The notes below the pieces were generated by a model. The model did not search any database and was not told where the DNA came from. It saw only the letters and a program-made list of their open reading frames with translations. A stretch of 64,000 nt of DNA from Amborella trichopoda (lineage: Eukaryota > Streptophyta > Magnoliopsida > Amborellales > Amborellaceae): contig NW_006500279.1 of NCBI RefSeq assembly GCF_000471905.2, positions 331,713-395,712 on the forward strand, written 5' to 3'. Below are positions 51,901-56,960 of the stretch, piece after piece. The translations under genes were made by a program, and so were the position numbers. Position 1 is the stretch's first letter, and the number at the start of each line of letters is the position of its first letter.

Positions 51901-52284
51901 AATCATGATTCTGGAATGTAGATTTCAGTCTGTTCCTTTAAGGGCAAGTCTAATACTTGTAAGTACAGTTCAAAGGAGGCTCTCTCTATGCACATGTACA
52001 CGAGTCCCTCTGTAGGGCTGCTTTCCATTAATGTGGCTGCCATGTGTACATGCTGTGCGAAAGTTTGATGAAGTTTTTGCCCTTGTTCTCATAGGTCTAC
52101 AACAACACACAAGATACCACATAGTTTTGCTTGCTTACAAATATTATCTCTAGGCATCTCTCCGATCTCAATAAGGGATGATTCACTATAAACCCTTCTC
52201 GGTAGTTCCTCATGCCCAGGGGTAAGGATCTTGGACATAACCAGAGTTGTTACACCTCACAGCAATCTCTCCTTTCACGTTTCA

Positions 52285-52320
<36 letters not shown>

Positions 52321-54253
52321 TTGTTATCTAAGTTTGGAAACAAGTGTGCCAATTCTATTTTAATGGACTTGAGATGGACAATCTTGGGATTTTTTGATAA
52401 TTCTTATGGATGGTGTAGTATTTTGGAGAGTTGTTTGGAATTTATCTCATAGTAGGGATAGTTTGATGCTCTATTATAATTAGGGTTTTGAAGATTGGTT
52501 ATTCGAAAACTTTGTTAAGAAGGTAGGGGGAGTTTAGGGCTGATTTCATTATGGTAGAGTCTTTTCTCCATTGGAGCACCTTGAGCTTTAACTTGATAGA
52601 ATCTACTGAATTTCTAGCCATTTTTCTGTTGAGGATTGTTTGGCTTTACTTCGTGCTGCGTCAATATGGTGCATAAATATAAGATCAATACATAGCACTT
52701 CAATTTGGTGCTTCAAAAGTTTATTGTTGAAGACACAGTTAAATAACAAGTCTATGATTTAACTAGGTTTCTTTTAAACACCCTAGGAAACAAATCTAGA
52801 GGATCTAAATGTTTTGTGGCGTTTACTCCGATTTCTAAAAGAACCTTGTAACATTGTGAATTTGTGTTTGTATGTCAATGCCAATTTGAACACATTGTAG
52901 TCATGAGGAATTTTGATGTCATGCAATTTTTCAAGAATGTATTCTTGCTTTGAAAATTTAATTTATGCAATTCAAAATACTAACATGCATGAGTAAAGTA
53001 AACAACTTGTGCCTAATCCATTTTTTAGCATGTTATGATGCATATATGAAATTAAATGCAAGCTCATGCTATACATTTCAATTGTATAATGAATAGATAT
53101 ACTTAAAATCCAGCAACTCGGGTTTAACTCGTGAAATCCTAACTCTTAATTAGTATTGCTGAAATTATGGTTGTACAAATCTCAGCCCTTCATGATACCC
53201 CATTTAATGTCTTATTTAAAGCTCTCTTTTATTTTTTGCAGCATTAAAAACTATCCTCAATATTTTTATGCTTGTATGCCTTTTTCTTTGAGTTTTTTAT
53301 TTTTCCTCCAAATACCACCCATTTGGAGCTCTAGGGTGTTTATAGTTTTGGCCGAGAGATCAATTTGGAACTCTAAGTTCCGAACCAATTTGCCATAATT
53401 AAGTTGGTTCGGAACTTGAAGATTCAAACCACTTATTCAACCAAAAAAAGAAAAAAAAGAAGACTAGTCATTTGGTTCGGAACTTCAGGTTTCGATCAGG
53501 TTGACTAATTTTTTTAGAGTGAGGCAGTTCAGAACTTGAAGTTCCATACAACTCATTCAAGATAGAATATTCAAAAGGTCACCTGCATGGTGGCCCTGTA
53601 CGACCATATCATACTCAAGTTAGAATATTCAAAAGGTCACCTGCATGGTGGTCCTGTATGACCATATCATACAAGACCGTGGGTCATTTTTGTGACCTAA
53701 AAATTTTCAAATGATATTTGATTCTAGTTCAACAATTACAAAAAGAGAAAAAATTATGAGATCTAACTTTGACTGATGGTTTGACCGCTGAATCATTTGT
53801 ATACTATAATTTCAGAGGATCACCATTCAAGTGATCACTTGAATACTCTCACTTGAATGAGAAGCTCAATAAAATTGAGATAGAGAATTCTGTTCAAAAC
53901 TTAAAATGAGAAATAATGCATTTATGTTCAGCCAGTCGTATAATTTTTTTTGAGCCCTTGACAGAATCTCGTTCAACAAATTTGGCATGGTAATGTGTGA
54001 TGATGTTCATAGGATAGTAATGGTATGAATTGTTTTGACATCCATAGTTTTGGTATTCAACATTCCTCCTTTTCTATTGATGTTATGACTTTGGGCACTG
54101 AAAATTGATGTGATTGTCACTGAACAGGTTGGTTGCATTACCAGACTTGTCCCTCAGAAGGGTGTACACCTTATTAGACATGCAATTTATCGGACATTGG
54201 AGTTAGGAGGACAGTTTTTGCTTTTGGGTTCCAGCCCAGTGCCAAATATTGAA
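11677..54253 (+). CDS. SS4: starch synthase 4 (SS4), 12 exons, 3' end beyond window
   Basis: SS4 is a plastid glucan synthase (GT5) that moves glucose from ADP-glucose to alpha-1,4-glucans and, from work on the family, starts starch granules and sets their number and shape. Coding exons: 11677-11807, 25383-25608, 26120-26201, 27424-28504, 28595-28646, 29986-30108, 30272-30347, 30445-30629, 30781-30975, 31068-31139, 46025-46234, 54128-54253. All introns are GT-AG and phases agree at each junction, giving 853 codons without a stop. Residues 1-45 look like a transit peptide, 120-500 are mostly coiled coil, and GT5 begins near 510 with [11 protein letters not shown] then VGGLGDV. The coiled-coil N-terminus plus the [15 protein letters not shown] block separates SS4 from SS1-SS3. 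The C-terminal catalytic third (second GGL region) must lie right of the window. It is intact, so I expect it to be expressed. Confidence 0.97.
11808..14039. other. SS4 intron 1, first part; no gene seen
   Basis: AT-rich intron sequence, T-rich near the donor. I see no conserved frame. Two related stretches around 12955-13020 and 13370-13450 share motifs such as TTATTAGGA...AACTTGAT and probably form a diverged duplicate. Confidence 0.6.
14040..14830 (+). mobile_element. LTR-like retroelement fragment
   Basis: The segment GGGTTTGAGTCCCACATTGA, a TATTTAAGAG TATA-like site followed by repeated CTCTCTCTC leader runs, and CAATTCCAGCGAGC-type text resemble a plant copia LTR with its R-U5 region. 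No coding domain or target duplication is visible, so the limits are approximate. Open frames here come from GC- and CA-rich low-complexity sequence. Confidence 0.4.
14831..15179. other. intron 1, nothing recognised
   Basis: No gene, repeat or RNA feature is recognised between the LTR-like fragment and the organelle-derived insert. Confidence 0.6.
15180..15440 (-). pseudogene. clpP: plastid clpP fragment: exon 1 and start of intron 1
   Basis: On the - strand the reading PVGVPKVPF is the ClpP N-terminus, with the initiation codon now ATA at 15437-15435. One base is missing after the PF codons, which shifts the frame. The exon ends near 15369 and is followed by TAGTGCGACTTGTC, the 5' end of the plastid clpP group II intron, which continues to about 15180. 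This copy cannot be translated. Its identity is clear because both the exon and the intron side are collinear with plastid clpP. Confidence 0.9.
15441..16137. other. organelle-style sequence, unassigned
   Basis: This lies between clpP and ycf1 fragments. Its base composition and motifs (for example CCTATCCTTTCCTAACCTATCC and TCTTAGTCGAAGAG) look like plant mitochondrial intergenic DNA, but I recognise no gene. Confidence 0.4.
16138..16740 (-). pseudogene. ycf1: plastid ycf1 (TIC214) fragment
   Basis: The - strand carries two blocks typical of the C-terminal half of plastid Ycf1: [18 protein letters not shown] (16600-16520) and [17 protein letters not shown] followed by [10 protein letters not shown] and [14 protein letters not shown] (16320-16150). 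Between them the sense continues with small deletions and frameshifts. The fragment is about 0.6 kb of a gene that is over 5 kb in plastids. It is not functional in the nucleus. Confidence 0.92.
16742..17435 (+). pseudogene. rps12: plastid rps12 exon 2 with flanking intron sequence
   Basis: The order seen is the 3' end of the trans-spliced intron, including the domain V hairpin GAGCCATATGAGGTGAAAAT, then exon 2 encoding [34 protein letters not shown] and QQGRS, then GTGCATTGTAGATTC, the 5' end of the second group II intron, to about 17435. A TGA after YHLF and several substitutions in residues conserved in S12 mark it as a pseudogene. The collinearity over 690 bp shows one plastid inverted-repeat segment. 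Confidence 0.93.
17436..17960 (-). pseudogene. nad2: mitochondrial nad2 fragment and flank
   Basis: On the - strand between about 17729 and 17600 the reading is [15 protein letters not shown], a stop, then [10 protein letters not shown] and [12 protein letters not shown], matching the plant mitochondrial NADH dehydrogenase subunit 2 core. The in-frame stop and substitutions show decay. To the right (17730-17960) is nad2-flanking or other mitochondrial-style sequence; to the left (17436-17600) is GC-rich unassigned sequence. This is the piece that makes the insert partly mitochondrial. Confidence 0.8.
17961..18419 (+). mobile_element. probable copia LTR end / leader
   Basis: The T/C-rich stretch ending directly before a copia-type primer-binding site at 18420 is the expected place for the 5' LTR. 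The LTR start could not be fixed, so the left limit is loose. Confidence 0.5.
18420..18431 (+). promoter_or_regulatory. copia primer-binding site TGGTATCAGAGC
   Basis: This is an exact match to the plant copia primer-binding site complementary to initiator tRNA-Met, and a gag relic follows about 480 bp downstream. Confidence 0.93.
18860..19140 (+). pseudogene. copia gag fragment
   Basis: In shifting frames the + strand reads [13 protein letters not shown], then [21 protein letters not shown] and ALYATID, the N-terminal copia gag pattern (VKLDGTNYL.W...I...G..GY..G). A stop codon interrupts the NYLAW region. Downstream pol domains are missing, because the sequence passes into AT-rich DNA and then the hAT pseudogene. 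Confidence 0.85.
19520..20525 (+). pseudogene. hAT-superfamily transposase pseudogene (BED finger + DUF659)
   Basis: Around 19525-19680 the reading KNCILCNYC and KGGINRFK matches the BED zinc finger (C-x2-C ... GGI-RFK-H). A linker with [12 protein letters not shown] (about 19880-19925) is typical of plant hAT proteins of this class. From about 20005 to 20520 comes the DUF659 region: [51 protein letters not shown] and CAPHCIDL. Stops after RWF and after VTWA plus frame changes disable it. The C-terminal hAT dimerisation domain is absent, the reading being lost after 20525. Confidence 0.93.
20526..20751. other. intron 1, nothing recognised
   Basis: A short stretch between the hAT relic and the inverted repeat, with no recognised feature. 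Confidence 0.6.
20752..21205. repeat. inverted repeat flanking an assembly gap, plus a third direct copy
   Basis: The left arm (20752-20850: AAAGATTTCATTAATAT... GATGAAACATGGTCAACT) is the near-exact reverse complement of 21060-21160. Within the arms, the segment AGATAATAATGAAATAT occurs on both sides of the gap. A third, direct partial copy (TAGAATAATCAAGGAAATTAGC onward, 21165-21208) follows. It could be a foldback element whose hairpin caused the gap, or a misassembled palindrome. Confidence 0.85.
20893..20988. other. assembly gap (96 N)
   Basis: A run of N inside the inverted repeat. The true length and content are unknown. Confidence 1.
21206..21954. other. intron 1, AT-rich, no gene seen
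   Basis: AT-rich sequence. Around 21780-21900 the text GAGGGCCTAGGAGAAGAAGG...AACCCTAG resembles an LTR transcript leader, but no LTR limits are visible. Confidence 0.5.
21955..22185 (-). pseudogene. copia reverse transcriptase, YVDD segment
   Basis: The - strand reads [17 protein letters not shown], the catalytic YVDD box with its copia context, then after a frameshift FLGIEVTKS and ALVYL-like and LLGKTG-like blocks that follow it in intact elements. The frame is broken and no product is expected. Confidence 0.92.
22290..22925 (-). pseudogene. copia gag (broken)
   Basis: The reading [30 protein letters not shown] and, further on, [16 protein letters not shown] with [15 protein letters not shown] matches the copia gag order (substrate motif, then 'GLN.EY..IR.QIL....PSL...'). 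Many stops separate the blocks. Confidence 0.9.
23721..25382. other. intron 1, last part; faint copia traces
   Basis: No gene is seen. Around 24545-24600 a sequence resembling the reverse complement of a copia primer-binding site (TTCTAATACTACGAAAG) suggests another very old element on the - strand. The last 400 bp before exon 2 look like ordinary T-rich intron with a good acceptor (CTGTGCAG). Confidence 0.5.
25383..25608 (+). CDS. SS4: SS4 exon 2
   Basis: Encodes residues 44-119: a basic start ([16 protein letters not shown]), then a Ser/Pro/Asp-rich low-complexity stretch ending DVRNYL. This is the variable spacer between the transit peptide and coiled coil in SS4 proteins, so it is supported mainly by phase, splice sites and position. 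The donor is TTG|GTATTA. Confidence 0.88.
25609..26119. other. SS4 intron 2 with (CA)n(TA)n and GA repeats
   Basis: This contains an A-rich/GA tract (25770-25835), a CA then TA dinucleotide run (25983-26036), a T/G run and a GA run (26066-26090). Nothing else is recognised. Confidence 0.85.
25983..26036. repeat. compound CA/TA microsatellite
   Basis: ACACACACAC passes directly into an uninterrupted TA run of about 17-18 units. It is probably polymorphic. Confidence 0.95.
26120..26201 (+). CDS. SS4: SS4 exon 3
   Basis: Encodes residues 120-146, ending [14 protein letters not shown]. The last base plus two bases of exon 4 make the Asn codon of the conserved NILLLNQAR block. This block is a hallmark of the SS4 coiled coil and confirms both splice sites. 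Confidence 0.95.
26202..27423. other. SS4 intron 3
   Basis: Mostly occupied by the hAT-like element at 26344-27332. The remaining ends are ordinary intron sequence. Confidence 0.9.
26344..27332. mobile_element. non-autonomous hAT-like DNA transposon, 989 bp
   Basis: The terminal inverted repeats are CAGTGTATTGTGACTCGGC at the left end and, on the opposite strand, CAGTGTTTTGGAAATCGGC at the right end; the CAGTG start is usual for hAT. The flanking 8-mers TATATGCC and GATATGCA agree at six of eight positions, fitting a decayed 8-bp target duplication. No transposase frame is inside. The interior has CTCTCTTCCTCACATAACAG repeats near 26830-26920. Confidence 0.8.
27424..28504 (+). CDS. SS4: SS4 exon 4: main coiled-coil exon
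   Basis: The largest exon, encoding residues 147-507. It starts within [19 protein letters not shown] and is nearly continuous coiled coil rich in Leu, Glu, Lys and Gln to about residue 440. Then follows the conserved linker [20 protein letters not shown]. In SS4 the coiled coil carries partner binding and thylakoid-associated placement of the enzyme; in Arabidopsis it binds PTST2-type and fibrillin-type partners. The donor is AAG|GTATGA, phase 2. Confidence 0.97.
28595..28646 (+). CDS. SS4: SS4 exon 5
   Basis: Encodes [18 protein letters not shown], the first beta strand of the GT5 domain (residues 507-524). It ends with the Lys of the ADP-glucose-binding KVGGL motif, which exon 6 completes. 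Confidence 0.97.
28647..29985. other. SS4 intron 5
   Basis: 1.3 kb of AT-rich intron with T tracts. No transposon or gene recognised. Confidence 0.7.
29986..30108 (+). CDS. SS4: SS4 exon 6: KVGGL loop
   Basis: Encodes [18 protein letters not shown] and on to [13 protein letters not shown] (residues 525-565). The glycine-rich loop after Lys524 binds ADP-glucose in GT5 enzymes and is intact. Confidence 0.97.
30209..30249. repeat. CT microsatellite in intron 6
   Basis: About 19 CT units fill a quarter of the 163-bp intron 6, some 20 bp before the acceptor, and may serve as its polypyrimidine tract. Confidence 0.95.
30272..30347 (+). CDS. SS4: SS4 exon 7
   Basis: Encodes [18 protein letters not shown] and VWSGIIE (residues 566-590 plus one base), the usual SS4 segment after the KVGGL loop. 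The acceptor is TTTGTAG|GC and the donor GAAG|GTTTTG. Confidence 0.95.
30445..30629 (+). CDS. SS4: SS4 exon 8
   Basis: Encodes [16 protein letters not shown] and [20 protein letters not shown], ending [10 protein letters not shown] (residues 591-652). [17 protein letters not shown] and HCHDWQTA are conserved GT5 blocks. Confidence 0.97.
30781..30975 (+). CDS. SS4: SS4 exon 9
   Basis: Encodes 65 residues from [18 protein letters not shown] through [11 protein letters not shown] to LNRPDRMQD (residues 653-717). The LNRPDRMQD segment is particular to the SS4 class. Confidence 0.97.
31068..31139 (+). CDS. SS4: SS4 exon 10
   Basis: Encodes [20 protein letters not shown] and RTPE (residues 718-741), the SPTYA block before the hinge. 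Family members usually have A-E-G-G here; the change to P-E at the exon end is unusual but lies at the splice junction. The intron that follows is 14.9 kb. Confidence 0.96.
31140..32310. other. SS4 intron 10, first part; nothing recognised
   Basis: T-rich intron sequence without a recognised gene or repeat. Confidence 0.6.
32311..32727 (+). other. unassigned protein-like stretch in intron 10
   Basis: The + frame gives 138 codons with average-looking composition ([18 protein letters not shown], then [20 protein letters not shown]). The first part recalls a kinase VAVKRL site, but no downstream kinase motif follows and I cannot name a family. It may be a captured gene fragment or chance. There is no promoter or splice evidence for a gene. 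Confidence 0.25.
32745..33090. repeat. 139-bp tandem duplication rich in CTTGAGCTTGG
   Basis: The block containing GCTTGATTAAGTAAACAATT followed by CAAGCCAAGCCAAGCTTCAT occurs at 32902 and 33041 (139-bp spacing). Around it are further partial copies built of short GGCTTGAGCTTGACTCGAG units. The units are partly self-complementary. Confidence 0.92.
33091..33780. other. intron 10, probable retroelement interior, unassigned
   Basis: No domain recognised. It may belong to the copia relic on its right. Confidence 0.4.
33781..34805 (-). pseudogene. copia RNase H end and 3' region (truncated)
   Basis: On the - strand from about 34650 to 34320 the reading contains [16 protein letters not shown] and frame-shifted blocks recalling the ADIFTKAL end, the C-terminus of copia RNase H. 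Left of it lie CT-rich 3' untranslated sequence and AT-rich LTR-like sequence with a 60-bp duplication (33785-33905). On the right the copia reading stops where the Tat-like LTR begins near 34806-34815, so the gypsy element probably inserted into or recombined with the copia. Confidence 0.82.
36157..36164 (+). promoter_or_regulatory. TATA box of the Tat-like LTR
   Basis: TATATAAA followed by ACCCATGACTTG. It separates the U3-like left part from the repeat- and CT-rich transcribed part of the LTR. Confidence 0.55.
36300..36560. repeat. telomere-unlike CCCTACTCC/CATACTCC short tandem repeat
   Basis: Units of 7-14 bp built on CCCTACTCC and AATCCATA fill about 250 bp. The inverted LTR carries the mirror version (GTAGGGTGTATGGT) at 57510-57760. 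Confidence 0.9.
36669..36773. other. assembly gap (105 N)
   Basis: A run of N in the CT-rich part of the LTR. Confidence 1.
36774..36910. other. anomalous sequence after the gap
   Basis: This is a dense mix of ACGT, CGTCGTC and TACGTAGTCG words, unlike anything else in the window and CpG-rich, immediately beside the N run and passing into a CT run. It looks like noisy consensus at a sequencing-hard repeat and not real genomic sequence. Confidence 0.65.
36910..37420. repeat. CT-rich tract with GGCCTAGC/CGTCGGTCTCC boxes
   Basis: CTCTCT runs are broken by spaced boxes of the type CCGGTGGCCTAGCTGTCGGTCT. The mirrored GA version lies at 56960-57430. Confidence 0.9.
38336..40595 (+). other. Tat-like element: untranslated leader with imperfect repeats
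   Basis: Between the LTR and gag. From 38650 to 39310 it contains many imperfect copies of GGTGGCCTCAAGGCCACCCC-like text (each partly self-complementary), then TCCCAAGACTGTCGTGAA-like repeats (40260-40420). Open frames across it are GC-driven and show no domain. Long leaders are usual for Tat/Ogre-type elements. Confidence 0.65.
40703..42127 (+). pseudogene. Ty3-gypsy (Tat-like) gag with two in-frame stops
   Basis: A single frame runs through 475 codons, broken only by TAA at 41024-41026 and TGA at 41717-41719, and ends in TGA at 42125-42127. The retrotransposon gag domain is clear: [14 protein letters not shown], then [33 protein letters not shown] and [14 protein letters not shown] zinc-knuckle-like C-x3-H-x4-GH-x4-C ([15 protein letters not shown]) follows at about 41850-41895, as in Tat-lineage gag. 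The preserved frame suggests a fairly recent loss of function. Protease, RT and integrase are not found downstream. Confidence 0.92.
42128..42930 (+). mobile_element. Tat-like element, remnant downstream of gag
   Basis: This holds a 34-bp tandem duplication (ATATGGCTCCCATATATGCC, 42662-42715) and scraps of open frame but no protease or RT motif. The element appears truncated near 42900. Confidence 0.5.
42931..43534. other. intron 10, nothing recognised
   Basis: AT- and GA-rich sequence without gene or known repeat. Confidence 0.5.
43535..44310 (+). repeat. dispersed ~0.9 kb repeat, copy A
   Basis: Starts AATGGCCCATATCCC, includes GACTGGTACCATTTGGGTCAAA, CCAACCCAACAAAGACCCATGA and CACTCCCACTGAAG, and ends ACAAAACCCAACA. 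Other copies: 46730-47290 and 49340-50040 (inverted), 50521-51415 and 51416-52247 (direct). The opposite strand begins TGTTGGGTTTTGTGGCC, which looks like an LTR start, but no coding region or target duplication is visible. Confidence 0.88.
44311..44639. other. intron 10, nothing recognised
   Basis: No feature recognised. Confidence 0.5.
44640..44910 (+). mobile_element. LINE/SINE-type 3' end (RTE-like)
   Basis: GTGTAGCTGACCCCAATTAA followed by TTTGGAAAAAGCTATGATGATG is the pattern of plant RTE-type LINE 3' ends (GTAGCCGACCCCA...TGGGA.AAGGCT..GATGATG), which end in short simple repeats. The 5' part is truncated, as is typical of LINE insertion. Confidence 0.65.
44911..46024. other. intron 10, last part
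   Basis: Ordinary intron sequence. A 70-bp duplication (GTTTCTTGCTCA...CTTTTTCTGATCCAACA) occurs at 45507-45560 and 45570-45630. T-rich toward the acceptor. Confidence 0.6.
46025..46234 (+). CDS. SS4: SS4 exon 11
   Basis: Encodes [19 protein letters not shown], then [20 protein letters not shown] and [16 protein letters not shown] (residues 742-811). LNGID..WDP is the conserved GT5 hinge to the second Rossmann lobe. The acceptor is TTTTGTAG|GG, donor CTT|GTGAGT. It stands alone between introns of 14.9 and 7.9 kb. Confidence 0.97.
46235..46729. other. intron 11, first part
   Basis: No feature recognised. Confidence 0.6.
46730..47290 (-). repeat. dispersed repeat, copy B (inverted, diverged)
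   Basis: Related in reverse orientation to copy A: CCTTACCTGGGCATAAGCAC, GTACATATATAACAACTGTA and GTAGGTCATGGGTCCCGTTG, ending CTTGACCCATTGGTACAAC. It is the most diverged of the family. Confidence 0.82.
47291..49339. other. intron 11, nothing recognised
   Basis: This has a CT tract near 47710-47735, a T run near 47890 and no gene-like frame. It is a mixed, probably repeat-derived sequence that I cannot assign. Confidence 0.5.
49340..50040 (-). repeat. dispersed repeat, copy C (inverted)
   Basis: Starts near CTGTTTGGTTTTGTGGCC (49408) on the + strand, contains CTCCTGTGTGCAGTTGTAGG, GGTCATGAGTCTTTGTTGGG and ATTTTGACCCATTGGTACTA, all reverse complements of blocks in copies A, D and E. Confidence 0.88.
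50041..50520. repeat. partial repeat-family segment before copy D
   Basis: 50290-50520 carries text like TGGATAACCTCCATAGG and CATAGCCAGTCAAAG, matching the right-hand end of the family, so a truncated further copy abuts copy D. Confidence 0.55.
50521..51415 (+). repeat. dispersed repeat, copy D
   Basis: Starts AAACTGGACCACACTCCCAC and is 895 bp long, directly followed by copy E with the same start. The two are very similar throughout, more so than to copies A-C, indicating a recent tandem duplication or unequal exchange. Confidence 0.93.
51416..52247 (+). repeat. dispersed repeat, copy E (head to tail with D)
   Basis: Begins AAACTGGACCACACTCCCAC exactly 895 bp after copy D and remains alignable to GGACATAACCAGAG, where it stops just before a CT run (52290-52318). 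Confidence 0.93.
52248..54127. other. intron 11, last part
   Basis: This has a CT microsatellite (52290-52318) and a 62-bp tandem duplication (AGAATATTCAAAAGGTCACC..., 53564-53690); otherwise AT-rich intron sequence. The acceptor is TGAACAG. Confidence 0.75.
53564..53690. repeat. 62-bp tandem duplication
   Basis: The block with AGAATATTCAAAAGGTCACC and TGACCATATCATAC occurs twice with few differences. Confidence 0.92.
54128..54253 (+). CDS. SS4: SS4 exon 12
   Basis: Encodes [30 protein letters not shown] and [12 protein letters not shown] (residues 812-853), the conserved GCI.RLVPQKG block of the second lobe. The donor is GAA|GTAAGA. The expected next exon (the EFEGI-type segment and the EPCGLTQ motif) is not found up to 64000. 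Confidence 0.96.
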
Positions 54254-55639
54254 GTAAGAAATGATTTCCGAAGCATCTATATATCAATGTCTGGAGATTC
54301 TTCCTCCTGGACTGAATCTTGTGACATTATTCTTGAGGCATCATGGGCACTTTTACGTGGTTTTTCGTTTTATGACAGAATTTATATTTAACTCACTGGA
54401 TTGCAGGAGTTGTTATGGTTAGTCGGCGATTAGGGCAATGAGTTGAAAGTTTAAGTTGTAACCTTAATTGGAACTTCCTAATACTGTTGAGGTATGAAGG
54501 GAATAACCTTCATTACCTTTCTCAAAACAAGAAAAAAGAAACAAAGAAATAAAGAAAAAAAAAGCAAAAAGAAAAGAAAAAAGTCATTGCACTGATCATG
54601 CTATAGGATTAGTTGTCATATCTGAGTGATTTACTTTGCTTCATGCTTCAAGAACGATAATCACATGGAAGAATGAATGTGCAAATGATAAAATATCCCT
54701 TTATGCACAAACATATGACATAAATGCAATGTCATGTAAAGTAAACCATTTCATATTTACTTAAAAGTTCATAGAATGGGATGATGGAAATAGATGTTAT
54801 ATGTTAGGTGGAAAGTAGCTCACACTTTATTTAAGAAAACAAGCTCGTTTTGAAGCTGGCCCAAAATCAGGATAATGGTTTAGTGGTTTCTTTTAAACCC
54901 CATTTAGGTGGTCACACATAAGAAATATTGCTGCTTTATAAGTAGATGAAAACTGAGCTGAAAACTACCAGTTTTCATCCGAAAATCCTGCATTCTGTTA
55001 GAAAGTCAAAGCACACAATCACCAAAATGTGTCTTGCTGTTTAAGTAGGGGTTATGAACAGTGTTTCCCAACTTAGTGAGTTGACTTCGACTCACCTCAG
55101 GAATTGAATTTCAAGGATGAAGCCAATTACATTTAGCGAAACTCTACAAAATTCTGATTAATAAAATGATGAACTATTTGGGGATATTCCCTTAGAGGCA
55201 ACATCTCTATCCTCTGAAACATCAAGTTCTTATTAAACTTTATGAGTTATTTCCTTCTACCAGGAACTTTAAGAGGAAGATAGGTCCCCCTTTTTGTCGT
55301 TGTCCAAATCTTAATTCTTCTCCACTTTATTAGCACTTACCTTGTTCCAACTTTATATATGGTTGTAAAACAAAGCCTTCACTTGTCAAGCGTGTGTGCT
55401 TATGGCTTCATGGTGAGGTTCTCCCTTACGAAGGATGCTGTTGAAGGCCAGCAAAACATTTGAGCCATGTATGTAAGGAAGGATGCTTGTAACACTTAAT
55501 ACTTGGCAGACATTGTGTTGTCCTTGGAAAAGACAGCCTCATATTTCTAACAGAAAATCAAGGTGTGAGATGGCTTATTTAGTCATGAGCCTAAAATATC
55601 TTCAAATGGAGAAACATCCAATCTTGTATATTGAAACAT
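54254..55639. other. SS4 intron 12, first part
   Basis: AT-rich intron with an A-rich tract at 54525-54585. No gene recognised. Confidence 0.6.
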
Positions 55640-56149
55640 ATTAACTGGCCTGTGGTAGGCCCTGTTTCAGGAGATCACCTTCGGGTTCAAAGGACCTGCC
55701 CTTCCTCTTCTCAGAAAAACCGCTCACGGTCTCTCCCCTCCTCGGGCTTTAGAGAGAGTGAGGCGGGAAAGGGATGGCGTGTGTGCCGTGGCCTCCCTAG
55801 GGTGCATGTGCATGTGCGTGTGGGAATGAGGATGACCCTAATGCCCACTAGGATAAGGGTTGGGCGGTGCGGTGTGTGCGATTCGAACCAACAAAAGTAG
55901 TTTCGCGCCTCACAGTGGTGGGGTCGGACACGCCCCAGCGTATATGCCCCTCTTAGATCTCGGCACTCTTGAGGCACCTGCAGAAAGCCCCTCATCCTTT
56001 TGGCTTGGTTTGGTGCCTGCTTCTTCATGTCTTCACCTTTCCTAGTACACTCATTTGAATGGTCTGAGTCTATGACCCTTGGTTCGTCTCGAGAGGTTTG
56101 AGAGGGTTTAGATTTGGGATTGAGGGTTTATGCTTGAGGCATGACGGTT

Positions 56150-56960
56150 TAGGCTTAGAATTTAAGGGTTTAGGCTTGAGGAGACCTCTCAATAAACTTT
56201 GCCAAGCCTTCCAGCGTCACCTCCCCTAGGAGGCAATACCGGCGACTTAAGAAAGGTCCTAGGCACTAGGCCTAAGAACCCCAGAAACTAAGCAGAGGTG
56301 TGATCCGTGTTGGGAGCTAACCCCAAGCTTAACCAATGCACAAGCCTCCTTAAAGAGTGGTGGGTAGGTCAAAGAGTGGGATGGCTAAGAAGGGAAGAGT
56401 GGGTGAAGAAAAGAAGAAAGAGAGGGCAAAGGAGTTAGAGGGGAGACAGAGTGAGAGAGAAAGTAGGCAAAAAGAGGGAGGGAACCACTCAATAATCTTG
56501 TTTAGCCTTCTGGCGTCACCTCCCCTAGGAAGCAATACTAGCGACTTCTAGGCCTAGGTACCCCGGAAGCCAGGCACAGGTGTGATATGCGATGGAAGCT
56601 AAACCTAAGCTTAACCAATGCACAAGCTTCATTAAAGAGTGGCGATGAAGGAGGAAGCCAGGCACAAGTGTGATCTGCGATGGAAGCTAAACCTAAGCTT
56701 AACCAATGCACAAGCTTCATTAAAGAGTGGCGATGAAGGAGGAAGAGGAGGGAGAAAAAAAGAAGAAAGAGGGAGAGAAGAAGGGAGGGAACCACTCGAT
56801 AAACTTGCTTAGCCTTCTGGCATCACCTCGCTTAGGACGGGATACCAGCGACTTAAGAAAGATCCTAGGCACTAGGCCTAGGTACCACGGAAGCTAGGCT
56901 GAGGTGCTATCTGCATTGGGAGCTGAGCCCAAGATTAACCAATGCACAAGCTTCCTTAAA
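56150..56960. repeat. tandem units with AAGCTTAACCAATGCACAAG
   Basis: Four units carrying AAGCTTAACCAATGCACAAG, TAAAGAGTGG and GGCGTCACCTCCCCTAGGA-like boxes, separated by GA tracts, at about 56165-56360, 56500-56640, 56650-56740 and 56815-56965. The second and third contain a near-exact 75-80 bp duplication. Confidence 0.88.

Noticed and set aside
11677-54253. SS4 as a pseudogene because of its transposon load
   Set aside because: All twelve exons are open, in phase and keep conserved catalytic blocks; all listed introns have GT-AG ends.
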